Shown: positions 21,360-34,226, counted from the first letter of the stretch. The stretch: 64,000 nt of DNA from Gnetum montanum (GCA_015680685.1 MNCI01023457.1:1634627-1698626), one strand, 5' to 3'. The notes: generated by a model from the letters alone, not told the origin. Made by a program: numbers and translations.

Positions 21360-22015
21360 ATTTTGAAAACTACACTCCAGGACAATGCTCTCCAGTATCT
21401 TGCATGGGGTGAAGCATAGTTATAATTTTAGGGACAAAAGAGGATACAAAAGAGATGCATTTTCTTAACTACACTTGCTAAAGATGAACTAGAGCTAAGC
21501 TAAGTACCAGTGCTATGTTGTGAAGGCCGCCGAAGGTTGTTTTAACTAACTATGCTTAACTACACTCTAAACAGGGGGAGAGTGTAGTCCCACACTTAGA
21601 CAAATTTGCAAAAAGAGTGGCTATGTGCTAACTATGCTCTCCACTAGAGGCTGACTACACTCCCAATTAGGGTAAGCATAGTCTCAGCATTTGTCAAAAC
21701 TTGTAGAAACTGGCTTCTGGTTGACTACACCTAACTACACTCTAGGTTGGGGAGGAGCGTAGTCTCAACACTTGGAAAAAGCTATGAAAACTAGGCTCTC
21801 ATGCTAACTACGCTCTCCATGAGAGACTGACTATGGTCTATGGCAATGGAGAGTGTACTCTCAGCACTTAGAAACATTTGCAACTTCTGGCTTCATAATG
21901 ACACTTAGAAAAAAAATTACAAAACTAGTGTTTGTGTTGACTACACTCTAGGGTAGTTGAGAGTGTAGTCTCAACACTTAGAAAAATTTGCAGTCGAGAT
22001 GCAGTAATCCAAATT
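21360..22015 (-). promoter_or_regulatory. U3 hairpin array of Tat-I 3' LTR
   Basis: About six imperfect units of roughly 100-120 bases, each with CTACACTCT/CTATGCTCT and its complement AGAGTGTAG/AGAGCATAG, often separated by about 10-30 bases. ACTACACTCT (21559-21568) and AGAGTGTAGT (21579-21588) form a perfect 10-base hairpin with a 10-base loop. Confidence 0.7.
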
Positions 22016-22028
22016 TGGTGGTGTTTCA

Positions 22029-22045
22029 TTGGCCCCTCTTTATTG
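22029..22045 (-). other. Polypurine tract of Tat-I
   Basis: Minus strand CAATAAAGAGGGGCCAA directly before the 3' LTR start TGAAACACC. Confidence 0.75.
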
Positions 22046-23204
22046 ACATCTAGAGGAGTAGCCCGAGAGATGTCAACAAAGAATAGCAAAACACCATAGT
22101 AGGCTTGGCACCAACATCACTCTTTAGTGTGAGATCGGATGTTGTTAGACCATGCTCAAGAGTATTATGAATAGTGGTATGCTAGATGGTAGGTGAAAAA
22201 ATAGAAAAGGCATACATAATGAGCTAGGAATAAAAAGGGAAAGGTAGGGTGCAAGCACGAATATTGTGATGCAAGGACTTCATAGCTGATGGTGACCATG
22301 GCACCAAAGTGGCTTACCCTTGAAAGCATTGATCTCTCATTGGAGTGCTTGTGAGAGAGTCAAGGTATAGATTCAAGGCTAAAATGGTTGCAAAATTGCT
22401 TTTCCACTAGGTTGCTTAGGAATGTTCTTTTTCCCCTTTGCTCTTTTTTTTTCTATGATGTAAACCTTCTTTGGGCTATGCACTTTGCTAAATGCTTGCT
22501 ATGAAGTGAAATGCTTTCCATCAAGTGAGTTGCATATCACCAAATGGGCTTTGCTTCACCATTGCTGAAACTACATGGCATTTGTACGAAAAGTGTTTCC
22601 TCCCCAAGATGACTTATGTTACATCTTCCTCAGCTTTGACTAGTCAACAAAGGCTTCTCATGAGATGACTTACGTTACATCTGCCTTGGGAAGTTTGGTG
22701 TTTGATGAGATGTGCAAAGAGGGTGCTATGCAATCACAACACATGAGTGTCCAAGAGGGTTTGCAATCTTGGCTATGTGGGGAATAACAGGTTATNNNNN
22801 NNNNGGGGTGGATGTGCACTCTTGAGAGGCTTAACTAATCTAATCTTGCACATCTGAGCACTATGTCAACTTGCTGCTACAATGAGATATGCCTTTGCAT
22901 GATAGCTTGGGGCTTCATCCTACAAACACAACTCTAAGAAGGCAAAAAAAATTATAGAAGATAAAAAATGCCAAAAAGTTGCAAAGGGCAAATATGTTGC
23001 AAATTCTCCAAAGGCTACGTCTATTGCAGGTGCACAAGACGCCAATAAAATGTAGGGGAAAAAAGATGTTGCAAGTGCTCCAAATGTTATGCTCGTTGTA
23101 GATGCTCCATTCTGGGACATGTAGCTTGCTTGCTTGCATGGTGTAGGAGGGGCAAGAGTGATGCTCATTTGCTTACTTTTGAAAGGATAAAAGGAATCAT
23201 TAGT
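22046..23204. other. Tat-I spacer, no gene seen; gap of nine N
   Basis: No recognisable coding blocks. A gap of nine N lies at 22796-22804. An open minus-strand stretch at 22915-23216 is probably chance. Confidence 0.6.
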
Positions 23205-23640
23205 GGTTGACCACAAACCTAGTTTAAGGTCTTAGTAGACCTTGACTTTACTAGTTTAAGGTCCTACCAGACCGTGAACCCAATTTAAGGTCCTAGCAGA
23301 TAGTGCTATGCTAGTTTATAATCCTAGCAGACTACTGTATGCTAGTTTAACATCATAGCTGATAGATTATTGTGCCAATTTAGCATCATAGCAAACATTC
23401 TATGCTAGTTTAACGTCATAGCAAATGAGTGTTATGTCAGTTTAGCATCATAACAAACAAGCTACTGTGTCAATTTAACATCGTGAACCAAGGACAAGCT
23501 ATGCTAGTTTAACATTGTGGTAGACAAATTGTTGTGCTAGTTTAATGTTATAGTAGACATGTTATCTCTATGCCAGTTTAATATCATAGCGGATGCATGT
23601 TGTGGCTATGCCAATTTAACGTCATAGCAGATAGTACTTA
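23205..23640 (+). repeat. Tandem array, CTAGTTTAACATCATAGCAGA type
   Basis: About ten to twelve units of roughly 30-45 bases built on TAGTTTAA followed by GTCCTAGCAGAC, CATCATAGCA or CGTCATAGCA. It is related to the array at 29370-29835 and brackets the antisense ORF on its 5' side. Confidence 0.8.
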
Positions 23641-25691
23641 CCTCACTTAATTGATGTGTGATGCTACATGTTAGATGTAATATAGCTTCAAGTAAAATGT
23701 CAAGTGACACCTATTTTACAAAGTCAATGTGCACAAATGAAAAAAAAAACCAATACAGTGAAGTTACCTAAGTATGCATACAAGTTGCTATTGGCGGTAA
23801 GCATGTTTGTGCTACTTTTAGGCCCCAACAGGTAGTACACATGCCAATTTTAAGTCTTAGTATACTGTAGATGTGTCAGATGCACATTCATAATGCAGCA
23901 AAAAATCATGATTCTAGGCTAAGTATGGGTGACTATACTCTCATCCAACTACGCTCTCCACTAGGCCTTTAGTGTGTAGCGTAGTCCCAGGTTGGTGGAT
24001 CATTAAAGGACCCCGAGAGGGTATATAGGCATGCTTTCACTGTGGGTAATTTATCATTTTTCTGCTTTCAACTATAACATCTAGAGCATAGTCATGTCAT
24101 TGTTGTTGCACCACTTCTAGTGAAGAGTGTAGTTGGAATGAATGATTCACCAAAGTGGATGCCTGCACCCAGGACTAGCAAACATCATCAAGGAGTAGAG
24201 AGCACTAGGTCACCTATCATAGGCACATGTGGAGAAGAGGAGGCTGATGATGTTAGCCAAGTACACTAACTACGCTCTCCCCTTCTACACATTTTTCATT
24301 TGTTATTTTCATGGTCCTTAGTGGGGGTTTGGGAGCATAGTCCCATGTGCCCTACCATGGCAACAACTACTACAGCTGCACAATGTGGTGGCCATGGTGG
24401 TAGGGAGGGTTTTGGGTGGTGGGAGGTTTCTACTAGGTCATGGGGTTTTGCTACATAGGGGAATCTAGAAGGAGCCACAAGTTGTGTTTCATGATAGGGC
24501 CACAAAGGGAATCGTTGCCACTACGCAGAGCAGTGCAGCGATAGAAGGCCATGGCTACCACCACATGCCATCTTTTGAGCTTACACAGGGTACAAGGATT
24601 TGGCACAACTAGGGCACTCATGTGAATTGGGGCTTGGGGTAGAGGTGGAAGGGCAAGTGCTAGGAGGTTTGAGCATGCACACAGGCTATGGGGGCCTTGA
24701 TCATGGCACCTTCTAGCCTAGTCATGGGGAGAGGGGGTGAGGCAAGGGTCTATTCCTAAGTTATTATTTTTCTATTTTTGTGTGTTCTTGCATTCCCCCT
24801 TTCTTTTTTGTGAATTTTTTTGAAGGTTTATGGTGGTACTGGTGGAGGAGAGAGAGAGGACAGGACTTGGTAGGCAAGATAGACGTGGTGTCATAGTGGT
24901 GCGATGGACATAGCATGTGACAGGGTGACGAGTGCAATGCATGTGCCAAGCGAAACAAGTGCGATAGTGTGTGGAGACTACACTCTTTACACCTTGGAAA
25001 CATAGCTGCCACCAAATGTTTGTCAAAATTTTTATCCCAAAAGTCCAATTTTTTGGGACTATTCTCTCTATAGAGCGTAGTTGGGAGTTAAAAAAAAATT
25101 CACAGTTTCACACTACATTCTCCACTAAGGCAATCCAAAGTTAGAAAAAAAATTTGCAATTTCTTGGCTATGCTATCCACTAAGGTAGTCTGGAGTTAGA
25201 AAAAATTTTGCCAAAATTTTATAAACTATGCATGATGCTAAACCTACAAAATGCACAAAAATGTAGCAATAAGTGCATAAAAACATGTTGTACCCTAGTG
25301 AATACAAGGCACATTAAATGGATTGGTTGATGTCCTATACCCATGGGGCCCCAAAGTGCATTACCAAGATTAGGATTTTTTTTCTTTGTTAGTCCATGTT
25401 GCATCATGCTAATTTTACTAGCTTATTGTAATAATTTAATGTCAAAATGTGCATCTATGTATGTATACTAATATTTTTCTTGTTACTTGAAGGTTGCAAG
25501 GTGCTACTAAAGCTTGTTCTAATCATAGTTGAACTCATGGACATCCTATGTTGCATGAGCAAAAGTATTTCTAATAGACCCACACCAAATATGTGGGTGG
25601 GCCATTAGGTAGTGTGGTTCTAGCTAGGGGCTCATGAGTTCTTGAAATACCTACTACAATAGTTTAGTGTGATCATGTGGTCACACTTAGC
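23641..25691. other. Tat-I spacer with scattered U3-like hairpin motifs
   Basis: ACTATGCTCTCCACTA-type motifs recur at 23925-24000, 24260-24290 and 25050-25200. A G-rich patch at 24300-24760 stands out in composition (plus strand GGTGGCCATGGTGGTAGG). No gene recognised; the segment lies upstream of the antisense ORF and could include its promoter. Confidence 0.5.
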
Positions 25692-28600
25692 GATGGAGGC
25701 TACTAGCACTATCACCAAGGTGTTGCTGCCCAAGGCTAACCGAGGCATTCTAAAATTCACCTCAAACAAGCCCACTACTAGCATTAATGGGGCAGGTGGT
25801 TTGGGTAGAGGTCCTAGGAGGGACCAACAGCTGTTTGGGATATGGTGCATGATAGGGTTTGCTTGTTACAATAAGAGAAATACCCTTTATATTGCACTAC
25901 AAGTGCATACCTTGTTCCAAAACCCACCTAGAATTATCTACTGCATCAAAGGATAAGTGCTTTCATGGTTCTTGCAATGTTTTTTCTCTACTATTTCATG
26001 TTAAATTGCTAACAGTGCATTATTAACACTAGGTTCAAAGTTGATGAGCAGGGCATGCATGATGAGGTGGATGCTCTAGCCTTGACTCACACTACCTTAG
26101 AAGTGTTCTCATCTAGCATGAATGTTTAGGCAGTTTTGATTGAGCAAGTGGGGCCTAATTTGGAGGCCTACCCTACCTGATACTTTAAGGCATATGAGCA
26201 ATGTAAAACCCATGACTGGTTAGATGAGGAGTGCGCTACTAGTGAGATTAACACCGAATAGATGCTTGCAGCACCACCCTCGTCTCATGCCCTGTTTGTA
26301 CCATGTACATATCTATGTTTTAGCTCTTGGCTCATGTGGTTATTCATGTATGCCTTTCAACTTCCCTCAATTGCATGATGCTAACGTTGACATTGATTTT
26401 CTTTTGTTGCAATGGCGATTTCCTTAGCTAAGGTGACAATGATCACCATGAGCCACACAGAGGCCACCCTCATCATGAAGTATGATGATGTGAAGGGTGT
26501 GCAACACTGACTATGCCACAAAGCATTATATGCACTAATGAATTGGCTCATGTGTGCTAGGTTGATGGACCTACTTTTGGCCCTTAGCCCAACTATCTTG
26601 GTGGCTGAAATGATCACCATCATTGACTCCTTCAGAATCAATGTTAGGTAATTTGTCACCTAGGTGCACAACATGATAGTAGTGCTAAACCTCAGTGAGG
26701 CCTTCTTTGTCAACCTCTTTGGCCTCCCTACTGATGGCTTAATGATTGCTAATAAGGCTAGCAAGGAGGTGCACTATAAAGGGGAGATCGAGGACTGGTT
26801 GGGGGCCACTCAATCTCATAAGGGCATACCAATTAAGGATGTGCTAGTGCCTGACGTATGGGGGCTCTACCCTCTTTTCCATGCTCGTGCCCTTCCAAAG
26901 TTGCTCCCCCAAGGAAAGATCCTTGAGGTGGAATAGGCATAGGTGATGAAATAGGTATTGCTTGAGGGTACAATGTTCAACTGGGCCATGTATATAGTCA
27001 CCAACCTACATACGGAGACCTCTAGGCTATGGTTCAAACTCCAAGTGAGGTCTTATGTCCACTTCGCATTCTTTGTAGGATACATGCAAAGGTTCACAAA
27101 GCTCTTAGTTGTATGAGATAATGGACGATGGGTGGTGCAAGATTGTGAGCAACTATCCAAGTCATGGATCAAGCACATGTTTTCAACTATGCATGTGCAG
27201 GACCTCCTAAAGGAGATCGATGAGTCATTATCAGTAACTAAGGATCCTGTAGGGCAGTCACATTACTCACGCAATAGCGCTGGTGAGGGTTGTATAGTTG
27301 GCACTAAGAACATAAGCAAGGCAGACTGCTATATAGCTAAAATGATGGGGCCATCTAAGGCCAAGATCAAGAGGCCAAATCCTAAGGAGGAGGCTACCCC
27401 TAAGATTGGGAAGCTAGTCAGCAAGAGGATTCGCATCAAGCTTCAAAGATTGCATGCAAATGTTTCACATTAGTATGGTGCACTAGTTATATTTATGTAT
27501 ATATTTTTATTTTTATATGTTATTTTTTTCTAATTACACCATATTTTTAATCAACTAATAATGTGCTATGCATACTAATGTGCTATATGTGTTAATCACA
27601 GAGAAAGGAGAGAGGGCTACAAGAGCAGCAACCAAGGGGACAACAAAGTAAGCATCTCCTCAAGCTGAGGAGCACGATGCATAGGGAGATGATGCTCATG
27701 AGGTAGTAGAGACCCTCCAGCACTTGGAGGAAGAGGGGTTGCTCCACCTTGATGGGGGTGATTTTAACAACTTGTTTGATGGTGTGCAACTAGGTGAGCC
27801 CCCTACACTCACACCTGAGAGCTTGCTAGGTAACTAACTTGTGCTATCATATATTATTGCTTGTTTGCTCTAGTATGTCTAGCTATTCAACTATGTGCTA
27901 ATTACATCATTATGTTACAGCCTCAGATATTTCCACCAGTAGTCCCACATCTACCTAATGCATGGAGCCATGGGTAGACATGCTAGATAAATTCACCTTC
28001 ATTAAAGGTGTCATTGAAGACATGGTGGAACTCTTGCAACAAGTGGGCCCTAAGCTTAGTATGTGTGCAATGTAGTTTTGCTTTATGTTACTTTGCTACT
28101 TGAAGACTTAGTTTTTGGCTAATATTGATCAATTATTATTTGCCTATAGGTCCTAACCTATGGTAGGATCCAAGCAAGGTGGCCAAGGTGGATGCCCTCC
28201 CTAACCTTCCTCCTAAAGTTGATCAGGAGCCTTACCACATGTATGAGATGTTGAACAAGTGCACACTTTCCTATGTGAAGGCATTGTGGGTCTACAGGCA
28301 TTCGAATGAGGACCTATGAAAATGCATTCACAAACTCTAGGAGAGGGTGACCAACCAGGATCCAAAGATCAAAGATCTCTAATCTAGATATAACTTCTTG
28401 GTAGCTAGATCATAGACTTAATGTATCTCTAAGATCAAGTATGCGAGATATTGGATATCTCTCAAAGATAAGAACAAGGCCACATAGGAGAGGATAGAGT
28501 AGTAGCTCCAGATGGACTTGCTTGCCCAAAAGAACTAGAATTGAAAAAATTTTAACATGCAGGTCTATCAATGGGGAAAATGCAAAAGAACCACAAGCAC

Positions 28601-28930
28601 TAGTATAAGTGAGAGCATGATGCATACCTACGATGGTACAAGGAGGAGTCTATCAAATGTTTCCACCTCGAGATGTTTACATAGCACATGATAGTGAGTT
28701 ACTCTCCTAAGAGAAAGATCATCACCCCTTCTGAAGAGGCCTCTTTTGCTACCTTTTCAATGGAGCTACCCACATGGACCACCGTGGACAAAGGCAGGAC
28801 CCTTACTAAGATTGACTTTGGCTAGGAGGAATAGACACAACGTTTTGAGGCTGAGATCCTTCAACGCTTGGAGTTGTACCTTGAAAAGTTACCTCCATAA
28901 CTCACCGATGTGGGACCCTCTCAAGTTAGT
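25692..28930 (+). pseudogene. Antisense ORF of Tat-I, intron-containing, function unknown
   Basis: Runs opposite to gag. Exon 1 starts at the ATG at 25692 (MEATSTITKVLLPKANRGIL). The main exon ends at 27472 and contains AFFVNLFGLPTDG, GEIEDWLGATQSHKG, LLEGTMFNWAMYIVTNL and HFAFFVGYMQRFTKLLVV, the type of sequence known from antisense ORFs of Tat elements. Inferred introns: 27473-27601 (GTATGG..CACAG), 27830-27920 (GTAACT..TTACAG) and 28059-28149 (GTATGT..CTATAG); exons 27602-27829, 27921-28058 and 28150-28930. Tat-II has the same exons on the other strand. The exon 1 boundary is unclear. Stops are scattered through all exons, so it is dead, but it keeps a long frame (26664-27472) with few stops. 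Role unknown. Confidence 0.75.
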
Positions 28931-29118
28931 TTTTTTTCTTTTTATGTTTTTTTTATATTTAGAGTTAGCTTATGTAGTGCATATTTTCTTACTCATTGTG
29001 CATATTTGCTATGGTTATGGTAGGTACCAAGAAATACTGTAGGCCCTAGCAATGCAGTGGAGGAATTAGAGTTTTCACCCCTACCTAGCATCACTAGTTG
29101 AGCATGACCTGGATGTTA

Positions 29119-29129
29119 CCCCCCCCCCC
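29119..29129. repeat. C(11) homopolymer
   Basis: Run of 11 C next to the end of the antisense ORF; a likely slippage or sequencing-error site. Confidence 0.9.
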
Positions 29130-29369
29130 TATTGGGTCTTTTTTTGCTACATTCTTTTCTCCAATGCTATTCATGCCATGTACTACTATGCATATTACAT
29201 TTTATGGATGTTTAATTACTATTTTCTATGTGTGATGTGTAAATCTCTTTTTGTATGGTCATTTTCTATGCATACTTCTTTTTGTATGATCATTTGTTAT
29301 GCAATTTCTATGCTTATAACACGATGAATTAATGTGCTAACTTAGGATTATACAATGATAGTGTAACTA

Positions 29370-29835
29370 GGCCATTAAAGGTCCCATGCTAATTTAAGGT
29401 CATAGTGGGATGGAAAATGCTAGTTTAAGGCCATCTCGAGCCACTATGATGGGATTGAAGGTAGTAGTTTAAGGTCATTCTAGATAGTAGTGATTGCTAG
29501 TTTAAGGTTGTTTCAGGCCACGTGTTGCCATTTTAAGGCCATAGTGAGCCACGTGTTGCTAATTTAAGGGCATAGTGGACCACTTGTTATCAATTTAAGA
29601 TCATAGCGAGTTGCAATGTTGCTAGTTTAAAGGCCATGGCAGGCCACAACATTGCTAGTTTAAAGGCCATGGTAGGTTGCAAGGACAGAATTAAAAGAGA
29701 TAGTTTTAGGCCATTCTAGGTCGTAGCAGTAGTTTAAGGCTATTTCAAGCCCATTGTATTGCTAGTTTAAGGCCATTATGGGCCACATCGATAGGGTTAA
29801 CAACAATAGTTTAAGGCCATCCCAGGCCTAGTATG
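29370..29835 (+). repeat. Tandem array, TAGTTTAAGGCCAT type
   Basis: About twelve units of about 30-45 bases with core GCTAGTTTAAGGCCAT and a following GGCC (for example AAGGCCATGGCAGGCCAC), so each unit has a short GGCC palindrome. It lies between the antisense ORF and protease. Tat-II has the same array at 47640-47800. Confidence 0.85.
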
Positions 29836-30149
29836 TTTCTATCTCTCTTTTTGTAATTTTGGCTTTTATAATTTTTTCTACATTTTGATATTTTTTATGT
29901 GTTAATCTAATAACTACTAAAGGGTGAACTAAATGAGCGAATGCATAAGCTAAGTGGATAAATGCATAAACAAAGAAAATAAATGTATAAACAAAGTTAA
30001 ATGATGCATAATCTAAGTAAGCAAGCTAAATCTAAATGCATAAACAAATGTAATGCAAGCGAAAGTTAAAAATACATGACACATAGAAGCAAAGGGTAGG
30101 TAGGCACCTAGCGCATTTTTGGTGAAGGGGATACCTTAGTCGTGCAGTT
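29836..30149. other. AT-rich spacer
   Basis: A-rich sequence with repeated AAATGCATAAACAAA-like words; no gene seen. Confidence 0.6.
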
Positions 30150-30960
30150 ACTTCCTAATCTGATGTCAGTTAAAAGGTGCATAGGGGCTAGGATGCACTA
30201 TTCAGTAGTCTCCTAGACCCTTGCTCACTACATTGAAGGGAAATTTCACCCAAAGGGCATCCTCCAGTAAGTTGTCGTCTTCTTCTATCCTTTTGGGTGG
30301 GTCTACCCTAGGTGTTTCATTCTCATCCTTTGTTATAGATGCATCATCAGGAAATTCCACCTCTAAACATTACTCCATATCTATGTTGTTGTTGGTCAAA
30401 GGGGCTACATTATCACTATGGATAATAACCTCATCACCTTCATATGGAAGGTGAATTTCTTGGTGGATCAGAGAGGAGACAGCTCATAATTTGGCCAACC
30501 ATAGCCTACCCAATATTAAGTCAAAGTTGGGAATTTCCTCTATGATGATGAATTCAGTAGTGGTGGGGAATTGCTCCCCTACCATGAAGGCTATTTTGAC
30601 AATACCCTTAATGATGACGTGCAACCCATTAATTCAAGCATGTGGTTTTCATTGGCTTGATTTGGTTCATAAGGCCTAAATTATCAACGACAGTGTATGG
30701 AATAACATTTGTTGTCCTCCTATTATTGACAGGCACACTCTAAATCTTGCATTGCCCAACACATATACAGATAAACATGAGGGCTGTTATAACCTCACCC
30801 TTCTGAGGGTTAACATTAATTACCTCATCATGAAACACAAGGGGTGTGGAGCTTGATTCCTACAATGCAGGAGGCAACATCATAGCGTGCATGGAATTCT
30901 CATCTATTGGGATGTCCTTCATGATAGGAATGGAGGTTAGCATCTACACTAGTGCTTCAT
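30150..30960 (-). pseudogene. Protease of Tat-I
   Basis: On the minus strand the active-site region reads SVPVNNRRTTNVIPYTVVDN, equivalent to the LIDGGSSLNVLP block of Tat proteases, with the Asp changed to Asn and the triad lost. It is followed by IVKIAFMVGEQFPTTTEFII and IPNFDLILGRLWL (the LLGRPW block), then EIHLPYEGDEVIIHSD, a block typical of Tat protease C termini. After this come acidic linker residues (about 30400-30230) and then no RT. Broken by shifts and stops. Confidence 0.75.
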
Positions 30961-33004
30961 GATGGAAAATGAGGTCATGATTAGGTCATAGAGGCTCAAC
31001 ATTTTGTTCTTCTATTTGAGTGCTTCCTTAACCTAGGATAATAAATATATGAAGTCTTTGCCTTCTTCTATACACCTTAAGAGACAAATGTTATAGGGAG
31101 GAAACTTGGACTTTGCTAGCTTGGCCTACACAAGGGCCTTAATGCCTGGTTGTGAGTTGCTGATGGTGGCCTCCTCAGTTGCTTTGGCCATAGGAATCAC
31201 AAATATAGGGACCAACTTTGACGGACCCAATGCCTTTTTCTCTTGACATTACCTAATCATTCTATCTTCAAGATGCTCATTGGGCCTCTCAAGTTGCCAC
31301 CTAGAGGGTCTATTAATGTTGCCAATAGGATTGACATTTGGATGGGAAGGGATCAATGCGTTACCTACTATCGAACCTTGGGTGAGTGAGGAGTCAACAT
31401 GTTGTGGCACCTTGATGAAAAAGGGTGGCTAAACCATTGTTGTTGTGACATGTTGTAGGACCCTAACCATGAAGGGAGTTGTAGGTGCTTGAGGTGGCAC
31501 TCTAGCAACAAAAGGGGGCATTGAACCCGTGGATGCCAAGAAGGCCCTTGCACTACTAGAGGGCACATGGACCATGAATGGTCGTTGCACCAATTTTGGA
31601 TTATCATTGACACTAATAGCATTTATGACATAGCCTACATCATCTATATTTAGAGGGTTCTTATACACCCTCATAGATTGGTTTTGAGGCCTGACCGGGT
31701 TTGTAGCATCGAGGACCAACTCACCTCTATCAGTCATTCTTTGGAGGTCATCTTGCAGGGCTATGAAAAAATTAGTATTATGACCGGGTAGCTAGTGGTA
31801 GTGGCAGAACTCATCTAGCGTAAAGTGTTTTGGGACTATGGGATCATTTGGTGCTATCGACGCAAGATTCCTTAGGAGCTCGCAATATCTATCATGTCTT
31901 TTATGAGCATCTTTAAACATATGCTTGTACTAAATACATCCAATCATTAGAAATTGGTCCAACAATTTTGAAGGTTTTAATGGTAGCAAAGTGTACTTGT
32001 AATGATCCTTACACTCAAAGTTAGGCCTTGGAGTAGCTTGCACTATGGCCATTGGTGACATGATCTGGTTAGTTACCATAGTGCTAAGGCTAGTGATTTT
32101 GTTGTTGGCTGGGGCCTTGGGTGGCCTAGCTGTTGGCCTTAGGTTGGTTGTTTTAGCCTCTTTATCCATAGTTTCCATGATCACATTTTTCTTTCCTTTA
32201 TCCTTGTCCTTCCTCACATGCAGGTTTTTGTAGGACACATAGGCTAGGTCCCTACTAGCTTCAGCTGCATCTTATACACTATTGGTCTGGGCAAAGGCTT
32301 GGCTTAGAAACTACAAGCCTAAGTAGTATAGCTTTGACCTTATGAAGTCATTAACTACACCCTTAAATATGGCTAGGAGGTGTGTTTCAACTATTGACTC
32401 TCATATTTCATTTAATGAGGCACTCCAGCATTGGATGAATTTTTGTACAGGCTCTAGGGGCCCCTACTTGATTTGCATAAATTGCTCTAGGGTGGTTTCC
32501 AACTTCAAGTTGTACTTAAAGCACATCACGAATTAGCTTGGAAGATCCTCCAAAGAGGAGATAGAGCTTTTGGGTAATGCATGGTACTAGTCTAGTTCTT
32601 TACTAGTTAGTAACATGGAAAACACACACATAATGGAGTGTGGCCATGCTTGCAATAGTAAACACTTCAACATAAACATAACTAGATTTGTGTTGGGGTC
32701 CCCCTCATCATTATACTTTGTGAACTGAGGCAATGGGACCCTAACTAGGAGAGTTAGTGGTGGGATGATAGGACTAATAGGATTATCTTGGTAAAATTCC
32801 AACACTTTGATAATTTTGGAGGAGGGGGCCTTGAGCTGCTTCACCTCTTTCATTATGCTTTGAATCATTTGGAATGCCTGGTCTAACTTGTGAGATGTTC
32901 CAGCTAGCTGTGTTCGTTGCATGACTTGTTGTTGGACTAACTATGTGGCCCATGGCCTTGTTGTGGGTTGCAAAATTTCTGAATGGGCTTGATATGTGGG
33001 TCAT
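30961..33004 (-). pseudogene. Gag of Tat-I
   Basis: On the minus strand: VPLPQFTKYNDEGDPNTNLV (about 32730), the Tat gag core (P.F.KYDG..DP..H), then LEQFMQIKQGPLEPVQKFIQ (the FAQ..ESL..Y..RF block), and LAIFKGVVNDFIRSKLYYL. A basic Lys-rich segment (32200) and FCHYHXLPGHNTNFF (about 31800) follow; the latter is the C-X2-H-X4-H-X4-C knuckle with its last Cys replaced by Phe. Open stretches are 32587-32922, 31930-32238 and 31429-31737. It is distinct from the Athila gags. Stops and shifts separate the parts. Confidence 0.8.
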
Positions 33005-34204
33005 GCTATAGGAATGATGATCAAGGTGAGTGATGCATACATGGGTTGGATTGACACTAAGGACACTGAAAAGACAAGCAGGACTTAGGGTGCCTAATTC
33101 ACATGGGGCCTAGAGATGAGCCTGCATGGAAGTGTAGTTGAGTTGACGTGGTCACATTGGGCAACAATGGCTGGATGGATGGTAGTGATGCCACAAAAGG
33201 AAAGCTAAAGGAAGCTAGTGCATTAGGATGTATCTGGTGCATTACTATAACAAGTGTTAACCTAGATGGTAACATCGATGCTATGACCACCTCAAAAATA
33301 ATGGGTGAATGGAACTACAAAAGAGCCAGTCTAGGGATCACTTACTAGAAGATAGTATGGAAGGAGCCCTCATGCTTGGAGCAAGCTTCAAACTCATTCT
33401 ATTCTTCCTACAAGGGTTCTTCATAGTCTATCCCTACTTCACGCTCACTTATTCAAATGAGCTAGGCTAGCATCCACCAATAGGACTCTATGAGTGGGAT
33501 GATGTCAAGTGAGGGGATGTACTCCCATGTGTTTCGATGGATAAGTTCATAGCCTCACTATGCTTCTATGTCTAAGTAGTCTACAAATAGCCCTACTTGA
33601 ATCTTTGTGCAAATGAAGTTGTATTGTTCATCACTTAGCATGACATACTATAGATCTTACCCATGTAGCCTAAGGGATTACCCTAGCATTGCTATTACAA
33701 GATTCCCAAGGTTATCAATCTTAGCCTCTTGTTGGATGGGCAAGATGGTGAGTGTGCTTGGGATTCACGTTGAAGGCTATTCAAAATTTGTAGATGCAAA
33801 TCAAGTTGCAAGAAGGAAGGATAAGAGTTGTTGAGTGCAAATGGCTAACTATGGTGACTACGTTGTGTATGTTGAGAGCTAACTATGCTCTCTACATTGA
33901 TGGCCAAGTACACTCTCTACATTGAGAGCTAACTATGCTCTTACTAATAGCATCAAGAATTTGGCTAACTGTGGAAATGTGTGCTTTGGGGTTGCTATGC
34001 GAGGCTCTAGGGGAACCAACAATGAGTCCAGTCTACACCAACTAGTTAGTAGACAACACCTACACTAGCCTGAGATCTAGCTACTACCACATGTGCAGTA
34101 GGTCCACAGGGGTGTTGGATCCATGCTAGCCTGAAGCCAACAGTGATGATGCAAAGAGCATGTGAGACAACAACCAATGGGGTCTAAAAGAGAAATTGGT
34201 TTTA
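33005..34204 (-). other. Tat-I leader region
   Basis: About 1.2 kb between PBS and recognisable gag. Short open frames (33099-33290, 33148-33348, 33607-33834) without motifs; U3-like ACTATGCTCTC motifs recur at 33880-33940. The gag N terminus may be here in decayed form. Confidence 0.5.
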
Positions 34205-34221
34205 CCCTCCTTCTAGTGCCA
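34205..34221 (-). other. Primer binding site of Tat-I
   Basis: Minus strand TGGCACTAGAAGGAGGG, five bases after the LTR end. TGG-initial as expected; the tRNA is not assigned. Confidence 0.6.
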
Positions 34222-34226
34222 AAAAT

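Larger units (their letters stand above)
20455..22028 (-). repeat. 3' LTR of Tat-I
   Basis: 1574 bases; on the minus strand TGAAACACC to GTTACA. U3 (21360-22028) is an array of inverted-repeat units; the TATA box (CCTATAAATACCC) is at about 21139-21150; R-U5 contains a (GA)18 run (20748-20783) that is only about six units in the other LTR. Confidence 0.85.

Noticed and set aside
22796-22804. Biological break
   Set aside because: Nine N are an assembly gap of unknown true length.
23205-23640. CRISPR-like array
   Set aside because: Units are contiguous and diverged, without constant repeats and unique spacers, and the DNA is eukaryotic transposon sequence.
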